From positions 31,353 to 91,903 of the forward strand of contig JAIRUA010000014.1 in the NCBI GenBank assembly GCA_031254645.1: a DNA stretch of 60,551 nucleotides, given 5' to 3'. The position numbers and the translations under genes are program-made. This DNA is from Dysgonamonadaceae bacterium. Lineage in GTDB: Bacteria > Bacteroidota > Bacteroidia > Bacteroidales > Dysgonomonadaceae. The notes under the pieces were generated by a model. That model searched no databases, was not told the origin of the DNA, and was given only the letters and a program-made list of their open reading frames with translations. The stretch's first letter is position 1; each line of letters begins with the position of its first letter. Positions 44,119 to 52,063 of this stretch are shown here, in pieces.

Positions 44119-46494
44119 TTATTCCACAATCCGAAATTTCGCAAATTTCAACAACAATTGTTTCTGTCCTGACGAATCGAAATCTACAAAAGCGCGTTTA
44201 TCATTTCCCGATTGTTCAATAGCAGTTACCTTTCCACGTCCAAACCGCTCGTGTTCAATAATATTGCCGATTCGTAGTTCTGATGCTTCTTGCGAAAGGG
44301 GTAAAGAAGAGGTTGTTGATGCTTGCTTGAGAGACGAAAGATTTCGCTCGCCAACACGGGTTTGTAACCCGTGCCTGTTTGATTGTGGTACGGATTGCAA
44401 ATCCGTACCAGCATTGGATTGACGATAATTTCGACTATTATATTGCTCTTTCATCGTTTCCCAAAATCCGCCTTCTTGCGAAGAAGAACGCGAAGCGGAA
44501 GAAAGCGTATTTCGCTCCATCAATAAAAAACGCTCGTCAATATCGTTCAAAAACTGACTTTCACGCGATGCATTGATACTACCGTTTTTGAACCTGCTTT
44601 TTGCAAAAGTAAGCGTACAAGATTGTTTCGCACGCGTAATGGCGACATAAAACAGCCGTCGTTCTTCTTCCAATCCGCGCATTTCGCCTTTTGCCATTGA
44701 CGATGGAAAAAGATCTTCTTCCATTCCTACTACAAAAACGTGGTCAAACTCCAATCCTTTCGATGCATGAACGGTCATCATTGTAACTTTGTCATCGCCG
44801 GATTCTTTGTCCGTGTCTTGGTCGGTCAATAATGATACTTCCGAAAGGAAATCAACTAATTTTATTGCTTCTTCTCCTTGCTCTAATCGTGTGGAAACGA
44901 ACTCATTGATAGCACTTAAAAGTTCTTGAATGTTTTGCGCGCGACTCATTCCTTCGGGTGTTGTATCACTATATGCTTCGTTGGCGATGCCCGAACTTTT
45001 GATAACAAATTGTGCCAATTCGTAGGCATTCAACGTTTCATTTTGTTCGATAAAATCGACGATAAGTGTATGAAAAGCAGATAGTTTTTTCACTGTTCCG
45101 GCATTTACATCAAGATTGTATTCCAATGGCTGCGCGAGCACTTGCCACAAACTAACACTGTGTCGCTGTGCAACGGAAGTGATTTTTCCTACCGTTGTAT
45201 CGCCTATTCCGCGCGTGGGATAGTTAATAATTCGTCGAAAAGCCTGTTCGTCATTCGGATTCACAATCAATCGAAAATAGCTGATAACATCTTTGATCTC
45301 TTTGCGTTGATAAAACGATAAACCGCCGTAAATGCGGTACGGAATATTTTTCTTGCGTAATGCTTCTTCAAAAATACGTGATTGTGCGTTGGTGCGATAC
45401 AAAATCACGAAATCGCCGTACGAAACGTGGTCTTCGTAACGCATTCGCGCAATTTTGTTGGACACTAGTAAGCCTTCTTCAAAATCGGAAAAGGCGCTCA
45501 ACAATTCGATTTTTTCGCCTTCTTCATTTTCCGAAAACACGTTTTTGAAAATCTGTTCCGTATTCTTTTTTATCAAACTATTAGCGGCGTTGACGATATT
45601 TTGCGTAGAACGATAGTTTTGTTCCAACTTAAAAACTTGTGTTTCGGGATATGTGGTTTTGAATTTCAGAATGTTATCAATATTTGCGCCACGAAACGAA
45701 TAGATACTTTGCGCATCATCGCCCACCACGCACACACGATGATGAGCATCGGCAAGTTGCTTAACGATAAGATGTTGTGCAAAATTCGTATCTTGGTACT
45801 CATCTACCAAAATATATTGAAACTGATTGCGGTATTTTTCCAAAACTTGCGGATGGTCGCGAAACAAAATGTTGGTATAAACGAGCAAATCATCGAAATC
45901 CATACTGTTCGCTTGTCGCAAACGATTTTGGTAGTATTGGTATATCTCAAACAGTTGCGGACGTTTTGCCATTCGGTCGTAGTTGAGCAATTCGCCGTTT
46001 TGTGCATACATTTTCGGTGTGATAAGAGCGTTTTTAGCACGCGAAATTTGGCTATGCACTGCGCTTGCTTTGTATTGTTTGTCATCGAGATTCATCTCTT
46101 TGACAATCAATTTTATCAGATTATTGGAATCCGCTGTGTCGAAAATCGTGAAGTTGGATTGAAATCCGATATACTCCGCTTCATTCCGCAAAATACGAGA
46201 GAAAATCGAATGAAAAGTTCCCATCCACAACTGACGTGCTTTTTTCTCGCCAACTAACTCAGCAATACGCGATTTCATTTCGCGCGCAGCTTTGTTTGTA
46301 AACGTGAGCGAAAGAATATAATAAGGCGGTAATCCCTGTTCGAGTAAATGCGCGATTTTATACGTGAGTACACGCGTTTTCCCCGAGCCTGCGCCTGCAA
46401 TAACGAGTGACGGACCGGTGCAAAACTCTACGGCAGCGCGTTGCGGCTCGTTGAGTTCATCAAGATGTAGTGAGATATTTTTTTGCTCCCTCAA
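44119..46494 (-). CDS. uvrD: UvrD/PcrA superfamily 1A DNA helicase
   Basis: ATP-dependent 3'-5' helicase for repair and replication-restart roles. 791 residues. Walker A AGAGSGKTRVL, motif II DEYQDTN, GDDAQSIYSFRGA, LEQNYRST, TVHASKGLEF and YVAITRAK are all present. The C-terminal Tudor-like domain is intact (RIGNIIEHERFGRGKVTAIE). Its linker holds an inserted palindrome-coded peptide (GTDLQSVPQSNRHGLQTR). No ATG start exists between the upstream in-frame stop and the domain start; TTG at 46494 is the best candidate and lies in a repeat-word remnant. Confidence 0.95.
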   Translation of the reverse strand: MREQKNISLHLDELNEPQRAAVEFCTGPSLVIAGAGSGKTRVLTYKIAHLLEQGLPPYYILSLTFTNKAAREMKSRIAELVGEKKARQLWMGTFHSIFSRILRNEAEYIGFQSNFTIFDTADSNNLIKLIVKEMNLDDKQYKASAVHSQISRAKNALITPKMYAQNGELLNYDRMAKRPQLFEIYQYYQNRLRQANSMDFDDLLVYTNILFRDHPQVLEKYRNQFQYILVDEYQDTNFAQHLIVKQLADAHHRVCVVGDDAQSIYSFRGANIDNILKFKTTYPETQVFKLEQNYRSTQNIVNAANSLIKKNTEQIFKNVFSENEEGEKIELLSAFSDFEEGLLVSNKIARMRYEDHVSYGDFVILYRTNAQSRIFEEALRKKNIPYRIYGGLSFYQRKEIKDVISYFRLIVNPNDEQAFRRIINYPTRGIGDTTVGKITSVAQRHSVSLWQVLAQPLEYNLDVNAGTVKKLSAFHTLIVDFIEQNETLNAYELAQFVIKSSGIANEAYSDTTPEGMSRAQNIQELLSAINEFVSTRLEQGEEAIKLVDFLSEVSLLTDQDTDKESGDDKVTMMTVHASKGLEFDHVFVVGMEEDLFPSSMAKGEMRGLEEERRLFYVAITRAKQSCTLTFAKSRFKNGSINASRESQFLNDIDERFLLMERNTLSSASRSSSQEGGFWETMKEQYNSRNYRQSNAGTDLQSVPQSNRHGLQTRVGERNLSSLKQASTTSSLPLSQEASELRIGNIIEHERFGRGKVTAIEQSGNDKRAFVDFDSSGQKQLLLKFAKFRIVE
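44355..44409. repeat. Double palindrome inserted in the uvrD linker
   Basis: Two hairpins in tandem: CACGGGTT-TGT-AACCCGTG (44355-44373) and GGTACGGAT-TGCAA-ATCCGTACC (44387-44409). They encode the linker peptide GTDLQSVPQSNRHGLQTR and keep the frame open. The words match the style of the 37132-37209 element. Confidence 0.85.
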
Positions 46495-46510
46495 AATCGT
46501 AAATCTAAAT
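46493..46510. repeat. TTTACGATTTT-word remnant at the uvrD start
   Basis: The stretch AAAATCGTAAATCTAAAT shares 14 identical bases (46496-46509) with the right arm of the 19680-19759 palindrome. It covers the putative TTG start of uvrD and has no visible partner arm. Confidence 0.6.
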
Positions 46511-46545
46511 TGGCTTACGCCGAACGTTGTTTCGTAAACTTAAAA

Positions 46546-47205
46546 TTAATCTTTACTTCCATACGCTAAATCGCCTGCATCGCCAATACCTGGAACAATG
46601 TATGACGAATCGGTCAAATGCGGATCAATAGCTGCCGCCCAAATAGTGGTTTTTTCTTTCGGAAAATGCTCTGCACAATAATCAATTGCCTGCCGGCTCG
46701 CAATGATGGTAGCAACGTGAATGTGCGCAGGCGTACCTTTCGTGAGCAGGGCGCGATATGTCAAATCCATACTTCCGCCGGTGGCAAGCATTGGGTCGGT
46801 GAGGACAAGTGTTTTGCCGTCGATATTCGGCGAAGCGATGTATTCGATATGAATATCAAAGGATTGATGACCAATTTCCTTGTATTTTCTATATGCCGAT
46901 ACGAACGCGTTTTCAGCGCCATCAAAATAATTCAACATTCCGTGATGAAACGGTAATCCGGCGCGTAAAATAGTACCGATAACGACTTCTTCATTAGGAA
47001 CATACGCATCACAAGCGGCAAGAGGCGTTTTTATCTCTATTTTTTTATACGCAAGTTCTTTACTTATTTCGTAAGCCATTATCTCACCAATTCTTTCGAT
47101 ATTGCGACGAAATCGCAACCTGTCTCCTTGAATCGTTATATCCCTTATTTCGCGAACAAAAGAACTAAGCAGTGAACTACTTTCCGAAAAATTTATTATC
47201 TTCAT
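46546..47205 (-). CDS. upp: Uracil phosphoribosyltransferase Upp
   Basis: Salvage enzyme: uracil + PRPP to UMP. 219 residues from the ATG at 47205 (MKIINFSESSSLLSSFVREI); the frame is open further upstream, but the -7 box at 47238-47245 rules that out. The PRPP-binding motif is LVLTDPMLATGGSMD. Also TILRAGLPFHHGM and the C-terminal PGIGDAGDLAYG, which binds uracil. Confidence 0.95.
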   Translation of the reverse strand: MKIINFSESSSLLSSFVREIRDITIQGDRLRFRRNIERIGEIMAYEISKELAYKKIEIKTPLAACDAYVPNEEVVIGTILRAGLPFHHGMLNYFDGAENAFVSAYRKYKEIGHQSFDIHIEYIASPNIDGKTLVLTDPMLATGGSMDLTYRALLTKGTPAHIHVATIIASRQAIDYCAEHFPKEKTTIWAAAIDPHLTDSSYIVPGIGDAGDLAYGSKD

Positions 47206-47237
47206 AATGTTATATATTCTGATTTGCTTTCGGAAAA

Positions 47238-47245
47238 CAAAGATA
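47238..47245 (-). promoter_or_regulatory. -7 box of upp
   Basis: Minus-strand TATCTTTG, 32 bp before the upp start at 47205. Confidence 0.65.
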
Positions 47246-47313
47246 ATGGTTTTCTTCTTCAAAAACATTTATTATTTGATTTTTTTCAAATCAACTCTGT
47301 TATTTCGACAAAC

Positions 47314-47339
47314 AAAAAACCTCGAATTTCTTCGAGGTT
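47314..47339 (-). terminator. Terminator of the 47370-47657 membrane gene
   Basis: Stem AACCTCGAA/TTCGAGGTT with a 4-nt loop and a T6 run on the minus strand, 30 bp after the gene stop. Confidence 0.9.
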
Positions 47340-47369
47340 TCCGTATACTAAGATATTGAGCAGGAGTAA

Positions 47370-47657
47370 TTAATTATACAGGTCAAAATCTTCGTGGCTA
47401 TAAGCAACTTTTTTCGCGCCGAAATAGATAAAGAAAGGCACAATACCCAAAACAATCGCCCAAATAATGTTGCTTACAAGCGTTCCTTGTTTCATGTTAT
47501 TCACGAAAATATGCCCCAAGAAACCATTGAAAATCAACCCTGTTCCGAGCAATAATTGTGTATTAATCTTTGGTGCGCCACTAAAAAAAGCAACTGCTAT
47601 AATAGCTACGCCTACTAACATCACTACTACGCTGATGTATTTCGCTAATTCTTTCAT
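47370..47657 (-). CDS. Small three-helix membrane protein, unknown
   Basis: 95-residue integral membrane protein with three hydrophobic segments (~7-27, ~34-50, ~62-82) and the C-terminal AKKVAYSHEDFDLYN. Family not recognised. It stands alone between upp and plsC with a clear terminator, which supports expression. Confidence 0.7.
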   Translation of the reverse strand: MKELAKYISVVVMLVGVAIIAVAFFSGAPKINTQLLLGTGLIFNGFLGHIFVNNMKQGTLVSNIIWAIVLGIVPFFIYFGAKKVAYSHEDFDLYN

Positions 47658-47815
47658 ATGAGTGTAAAAATTTTGTTTTTAGTTTCAGACCACAAATAAA
47701 CACAAAATTCGACAAACAAGGAAATAATTTGGCATAAAAATTTCACGAAATCAAAAAAAATGCGTTTTTGAACAAAAAAATCCCCGATTGTAGTCGAATA
47801 AAATGTAAAAATGCT

Positions 47816-47823
47816 TATTTTTG
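47816..47823 (+). promoter_or_regulatory. -7 box of plsC
   Basis: TATTTTTG on the plus strand, 37 bp before the plsC start at 47861. Confidence 0.6.
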
Positions 47824-47860
47824 CACTACTCAATATAAATGATGTAAAAGTTATAATTGT

Positions 47861-48595
47861 ATGAAGGCAATTCTTCGTTTTTTGTATCAATGGCTCATTT
47901 TTACGCCGGTATTTGTATTATTAACGCTTTGGTGCGCATTCACTGTGATAATGATGGCTCCTATTTTCGGAAGCAAATTTTGGGGATATAATCCGCCCAA
48001 ATGGTGGTCACGATTGACTTGTTGGGCAGCATTGTGCAAGGTAAAGGTGAGTGGTAGAGAAAATCTCAACCCGAAACAGTCGTATGTTTTCATCGCCAAT
48101 CATCAAAGTGCGTTCGATATTTTTTTGGTATACGGTTTTTTAAATCAAAACATCAAATGGGTACAAAAACAGAGTTTGCGTAAAATTCCTTTTGTAGGTT
48201 TCGCGTCGGAAAAAGCAGGACACGTGTTTGTGGATAATTCTTCGACGACAGCACGCATTTCGACCATAAATAAGGCGAAAGAACAGATTGTAAACGGCAT
48301 TTCGATGATGCTTTTCCCCGAAGGCTCTCGCTCGGAAACGGGAAAGCTAGCCCGTTTCAAACGCGGTGCCTATCAAATTGCACTTGATATGAAATTGCCG
48401 ATTGTGCCACTAACCATTAATGGCGCATATGATGTGTTGAAAATTAATTCTTCGCTCATAAATCCCGGTAGAAAAATGGAATTGATTATTCATAAGCCAA
48501 TATCAACCGAGTCGCTCTCTGAGGCAGATATTTCGAATTTGATAGAGCAAACAAGTGGGGTTATTTATGCCGATTTGTGGGAAAAATACAAATAA
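47861..48595 (+). CDS. plsC: 1-acyl-sn-glycerol-3-phosphate acyltransferase
   Basis: Makes phosphatidate from lysophosphatidate at the inner membrane. 244 residues with one or two N-terminal helices (~5-35). The PlsC blocks are all present: NHQSAFDIFLV (H-x4-D), AGHVFVDNSSTTAR, and FPEGSRSETGKLARFKRGAYQIA (FPEG). Ends DLWEKYK. It stands alone; the region after it holds a minus-strand sRNA candidate. Confidence 0.95.
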   Translation: MKAILRFLYQWLIFTPVFVLLTLWCAFTVIMMAPIFGSKFWGYNPPKWWSRLTCWAALCKVKVSGRENLNPKQSYVFIANHQSAFDIFLVYGFLNQNIKWVQKQSLRKIPFVGFASEKAGHVFVDNSSTTARISTINKAKEQIVNGISMMLFPEGSRSETGKLARFKRGAYQIALDMKLPIVPLTINGAYDVLKINSSLINPGRKMELIIHKPISTESLSEADISNLIEQTSGVIYADLWEKYK

Positions 48596-48626
48596 GTTTT
48601 TTATCATTTCCTTTACTTACTCATGT

Positions 48627-48660
48627 AAAAAAAGATCGGCTGTCTCACGACAACCAATCT
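48627..48660 (-). terminator. Terminator of the 48.7-kb sRNA candidate
   Basis: 12-bp stem AGATTGGTTGTC/GACAGCCGATCT with a GTGA loop and a T7 run on the minus strand. Confidence 0.9.
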
Positions 48661-48696
48661 CCATTGTTAACCTTAAATCTAATACCATGAAAAACA
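48627..48696 (-). ncRNA. Probable small RNA with its own promoter and terminator
   Basis: A ~70-nt minus-strand transcript is bounded by a perfect promoter (TTTG, 20-bp spacer, TAACTTTG) and a strong terminator. No reading frame of use lies within. It sits in the 248-bp gap between plsC and the FemX-like gene, ~150 bp after the latter's stop. The body (TTTTTCATGGTATTAGATTTAAGG, split here only by a line of single-stranded character) is AT-rich and unstructured before the terminator, as in trans-acting sRNAs. Class not identified. Confidence 0.65.
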
Positions 48697-48701
48697 CGTA
48701 G

Positions 48702-48733
48702 CAAAGTTATAGCATTTTTGGATTCCTACCAAA
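48702..48733 (-). promoter_or_regulatory. Promoter of the sRNA candidate
   Basis: On the minus strand TTTG (48730-48733), a 20-bp spacer and TAACTTTG (48702-48709). No coding start follows. Confidence 0.7.
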
Positions 48734-48843
48734 CAATTCGACAAGAAAAAGCAGGCATTTAACTTTGTTTTATTATGTTTGAATACACATTGATAAATGT
48801 GAGCAAATTATTTACATTCATTTGCAGATTTTACATCTCTATT

Positions 48844-49833
48844 TTAGTCATAAAATTTATTCGCGAAAAAGTTAATCAACCGCGAATTGAATCGATACCA
48901 TTGCCGCGTGGCACGTTGTTTTCCGCCAAATTGTAAGAGAAAATGCGTGCGACCTGCCTTTTCGCTCAAAAATCCGGTATCCATAAAGTCAAAATACGAG
49001 AATCCTTCTCTTTCTGCGATTGTCATTGCCGAATAAATAGTGAAGATAGTTGGGTGAAGGAATTTATATAGCTTCGATTTTCCCCAATAATAGAGGCAAT
49101 ACACCGTTGTTTTTTTCTCTAATCCCACAATAATACCGCCAATAATTTTCCCATGGTATCGCGTGAGTAAAATTTTCCCCTTGCCTTGTTTGATATAATA
49201 ATGATAGAAATTTTCGAAATATTTGAACGACGGAAAGCGACGCGTTATCTTTTGAACGTTCGTTTTTTTGATCAATTCATAGATTTCGGGCAAGCCATCT
49301 TCCGAAGTAAATTCTTCAATCACAAGTCCTTTTTTCTTCGCCTTGTTTACTTGATTTTTTCGCGATGCGGATAACTGCGCCCAAACTTTTCGTTTTCGCT
49401 GCAATGAATTTCGCACACTCATCCATTTGACGGAATAAAAATCATTTTCGCGAAATCCTTTGTAACCGAAAATGGCACTGTCTAAATTATCGTAACGAAT
49501 GAAGAAAACTTTGTTATCTACTTCGCGTACCAAATGAGAGATAAGTTGGTGAAAAATATCAATATATGAAATTCCTTTTCTGAAAAAAGCAGGTTGTTGG
49601 GAAATGAAGCATCGTTTGAAAAACCTACTTTTAAACAAACGATTGACGCGCGCGATAACAGCAAACATAGCCGCAACAGGCTTCCCTTCTTCATCGAAAG
49701 CAACAATCATCAACGGTGTATATGCGGGAATCGCATCATACCAATCAAATGATGAGGTATAATGAAAGAAGTTGGTGTCTTCCAAAGGCGGAAGTTCATC
49801 TTTGCGGTAATATGTTTTTGTTGTGTATTGCAA
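48844..49833 (-). CDS. FemX/GNAT-like acyltransferase
   Basis: 329-residue protein of the FemAB/GNAT-fold type. The C-terminal half has a typical acyltransferase core (GKIIGGIIVGLEKKTTVYCLYYWGKS, YSAMTIAEREGFSYFDFMDTG), the N-terminal half the region HYTSSFDWYDAI. Such proteins add amino acids to peptidoglycan precursors or acyl groups to polysaccharides; the substrate here is open. The start overlaps the ribF 3' end by 38 bp, and no later Met gives a full domain, so the two genes are coupled. Confidence 0.75.
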   Translation of the reverse strand: MQYTTKTYYRKDELPPLEDTNFFHYTSSFDWYDAIPAYTPLMIVAFDEEGKPVAAMFAVIARVNRLFKSRFFKRCFISQQPAFFRKGISYIDIFHQLISHLVREVDNKVFFIRYDNLDSAIFGYKGFRENDFYSVKWMSVRNSLQRKRKVWAQLSASRKNQVNKAKKKGLVIEEFTSEDGLPEIYELIKKTNVQKITRRFPSFKYFENFYHYYIKQGKGKILLTRYHGKIIGGIIVGLEKKTTVYCLYYWGKSKLYKFLHPTIFTIYSAMTIAEREGFSYFDFMDTGFLSEKAGRTHFLLQFGGKQRATRQWYRFNSRLINFFANKFYD

Positions 49834-50764
49834 TTTTTTTTAAAATCCTCATTACTGCCTCTTTATCTCTATGTATTTGTTGTTTAAGCAATTTCAAGTT
49901 ATCGAATTTCATATCACCGCGAATAAAATCAATAAATTCTACTGTAAGCGATTGATTGTAAAGGTCTGCGTCAAAATCAAAAATATTTACTTCCACACTT
50001 ATTTCCGAATCGTGATTCAATGTGGGGCGCCTACCTATGTACAACATTCCCTCATACACAGTATTTTGAATATGTACCAACACGGCATATACTCCCAATT
50101 GCGGAATTACTTTGTATCGTTCCCACGTACGAATATTTGCCGTTGGAAAACCAATCGTTCTGCCTACCTGATAGCCCTCTACAATTTTTCCGGAAATCGT
50201 ATAGCTATATGACAGCAAAGCATTTGCCGTACGAATATCGCCGCTTTGCAGTAAACGGCGTATTCTTGACGAACTCACATTTTCACCGTTCACTTGTAAT
50301 TCCGTTGCTTGCAAGACGCGCATTTCAACTTCATTACCATATCGTTCGTATTCCGAAAAATCGCTTTCACGATTGTGCCCAAATCGATGGTCATAACCTA
50401 CGAAAAGCGTATGCACACCCATTTCATTTCGCAATACATTATGTATAAACTCTCTTGCCGACAATTGCGAAAGTTCACGTGTGAAAGGCAAAGTAATGCA
50501 GTAGTCAATACCCGTATTCGCCAGTTTCTCCAATTTTTCTTCGTATCCGCACAAAAGCGTAGGCTGATAATCCGCTTGCAACACCTCGCGCGGGTGCACC
50601 GGAAAAGTGATAACGGCGGAAGGTAAACCGAGACGTTGTGCTTCCGCTTTCACTTGTTCGATAAGATATTGATGTCCAATGTGCACACCGTCGAAAAAAC
50701 CAACCGTAGCTACAAACGGTATATCGTTTATTTTTTTCGTTTCCGATAAATCAATCCGCTTCAA
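49796..50764 (-). CDS. ribF: Bifunctional riboflavin kinase/FAD synthetase RibF
   Basis: Converts riboflavin to FMN and FAD, the cofactors used by RnfC, RnfD, RnfG and others. 322 residues. The N-terminal adenylyltransferase domain has VGFFDGVHIGHQYLI and VGYDHRFGHNRESDF; the C-terminal kinase has GYQVGRTIGFPTANI. The last dozen residues lie in the overlap with the next gene and go beyond the usual family end. The 176-bp upstream gap contains a word palindrome and a terminator for the preceding gene. Confidence 0.96.
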   Translation of the reverse strand: MKRIDLSETKKINDIPFVATVGFFDGVHIGHQYLIEQVKAEAQRLGLPSAVITFPVHPREVLQADYQPTLLCGYEEKLEKLANTGIDYCITLPFTRELSQLSAREFIHNVLRNEMGVHTLFVGYDHRFGHNRESDFSEYERYGNEVEMRVLQATELQVNGENVSSSRIRRLLQSGDIRTANALLSYSYTISGKIVEGYQVGRTIGFPTANIRTWERYKVIPQLGVYAVLVHIQNTVYEGMLYIGRRPTLNHDSEISVEVNIFDFDADLYNQSLTVEFIDFIRGDMKFDNLKLLKQQIHRDKEAVMRILKKIAIHNKNILPQR

Positions 50765-50801
50765 GACAATTCCTTTTTATTAAAAGTGCAAATTTAATAA
50801 G

Positions 50802-50943
50802 TAATGTACTAATGTGCAAATAAATTAAATAATATGCTAATGAAAAGCACCGACATTTAAAACATCGGTGCTCTTACTATTGTTCAATTAAACAATCTAT
50901 CACTCTGCATTAGCACATTATTTATTTGCACATTAGCACATTA
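50802..50943. repeat. GCTAATGTGCAAATAA-word palindrome enclosing a terminator
   Basis: Outer arms 50802-50824 and 50921-50943 pair with one mismatch in 23; inner parts near 50829-50842 and 50907-50920 also pair. The words are those of the rnf spacers 46 kb away. The right arm contains the stop codon of the EEP-family gene, and the loop contains an ordinary terminator. Confidence 0.85.
50846..50872 (-). terminator. Terminator inside the 50.8-kb palindrome
   Basis: Stem AGCACCGA/TCGGTGCT with a short T4 run on the minus strand, ~70 bp after the EEP-family gene stop. It separates the nuclease locus from ribF. Confidence 0.75.
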
Positions 50944-51981
50944 CTGTACTTCCCTTATCAAGTATATCAACACCGGAAAATGATCGCTATACCCGTCAAT
51001 CCACGTATTGCCCTCAAAACTTCGATGTGGAACACCTCGGTTTCTTCCGGTTTGTTGTACAAGAAAATCCCTGTTGAATATCTCTGCCCGCCAAAATTTG
51101 AGCGATGAGAAATCGTCGCCCAAAAACGGGTAAGAGACCATTATTTGATCAAACAGATTCCATCTGCCTTGAAATACCAACGTTCCGAGACCTTGCGCGT
51201 GCATATTCCAAAACGGATTGAAAAAACCGCCCGGCTCTACTTCTCTCTGATGACGCTTCGCGTTGAGAACTACCGCAATGCTTCTATCGCCCGGGTCGTC
51301 ATTCAAATCGCCCATAAAGATGATTTTAGGATTCGACTCTATTGCTGAAATAGAATCAATCACTTGAATTACAGCTTTTGCTGCAAGCTCACGAAGTCTG
51401 TCGGAACTTATTCCGCCACGGCGAGAGGGCCAGTGGGCAACCATTGTATGCACTCTTTCTCCGGCAAGGAATCCGCTCATTACCATAATTTCGCGTGTAA
51501 CCCATCTCGGGTTTTCGGGGTCTTCAACGGGTTGTAAGCGGTAGTTGTCCAGCGTGAACAAACGCGGATTGTATAAAAATGCGACATCAATACCGCGTCT
51601 GTCGCGTGAATCTTTGTGTACGATGCTCAAACCCATATTTTCGATAGCCGGTCGCGCAACCAAATCTTCCAATACCCTACGGTTTTCTACCTCCGCAACG
51701 CCAATAATGGCGGGTCCCATTGGCGTATGTTCTCGCCCTAAACGACTGATGACACGCGCCAAATTATCCAACTTTCGCTCATATTTAGCCGGTGTCCAAT
51801 TGTAAGCCCCCGTTGGTGTGAAATCATCATCGCCCGGATTATCTGGGTCGTCTTCGTAATCGAACAGATTTTCGACATTGTAAAAAGCCACCGAGAAAAC
51901 ACCAAAATTTCTATTATTTTGTGCGGATATATTCAAGGCACAGAAAAATGCAATGAACAGTGTTATTGATAATCGCTTCAT
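50941..51981 (-). CDS. Secreted endonuclease/exonuclease/phosphatase (EEP) family protein
   Basis: 346 residues with a Sec signal peptide (MKRLSITLFIAFFCALNISA) and no lipobox, so periplasmic or secreted. EEP-fold catalytic blocks are VAFYNVENLFD, GVAEVENRRVLEDL (metal Glu), AHWPSRRGG, GDLNDDPGDRSI and YSDHFPVLIYL (Asp-His pair). The fold hydrolyses phosphodiesters in DNA, RNA or lipids; substrate is inferred from neighbours. It is the last gene of the block with the DUF5689 and TonB-receptor genes. Confidence 0.88.
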   Translation of the reverse strand: MKRLSITLFIAFFCALNISAQNNRNFGVFSVAFYNVENLFDYEDDPDNPGDDDFTPTGAYNWTPAKYERKLDNLARVISRLGREHTPMGPAIIGVAEVENRRVLEDLVARPAIENMGLSIVHKDSRDRRGIDVAFLYNPRLFTLDNYRLQPVEDPENPRWVTREIMVMSGFLAGERVHTMVAHWPSRRGGISSDRLRELAAKAVIQVIDSISAIESNPKIIFMGDLNDDPGDRSIAVVLNAKRHQREVEPGGFFNPFWNMHAQGLGTLVFQGRWNLFDQIMVSYPFLGDDFSSLKFWRAEIFNRDFLVQQTGRNRGVPHRSFEGNTWIDGYSDHFPVLIYLIREVQ

Positions 51982-52062
51982 AGTTTTGTAGTTTATAGTT
52001 CGATAATTTATAGTTTTACAGTTCGACAGCTATAAAACTATCGAACTATAAAACTATAAACT
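51981..52062. repeat. TAGTTTATAGTTCGATA-word palindrome
   Basis: Left words ~51981-52017 (TAGTTTATAGTTCGATAATT) face right words ~52028-52062 (CTATAAAACTATCGAACTATAAAAC split by short gaps). Imperfect arms. It fills the gap between the DUF5689 stop and the EEP start; same family as 30919 and 35611. Confidence 0.78.
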
Positions 52063-52063
52063 A

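Noticed and set aside
44080..44171. Plus-strand TTTCTTTG and a 24-codon frame starting ATGATGAAGACAGC
   Set aside because: The box lacks the TA of TAnnTTTG, and the frame runs into the uvrD 3' end with no family match.
47654..47890. 78-codon minus-strand frame between the small membrane gene and plsC
   Set aside because: AT-rich Phe/Ile/Ser composition, and it covers the plsC promoter and start; no supporting signal.
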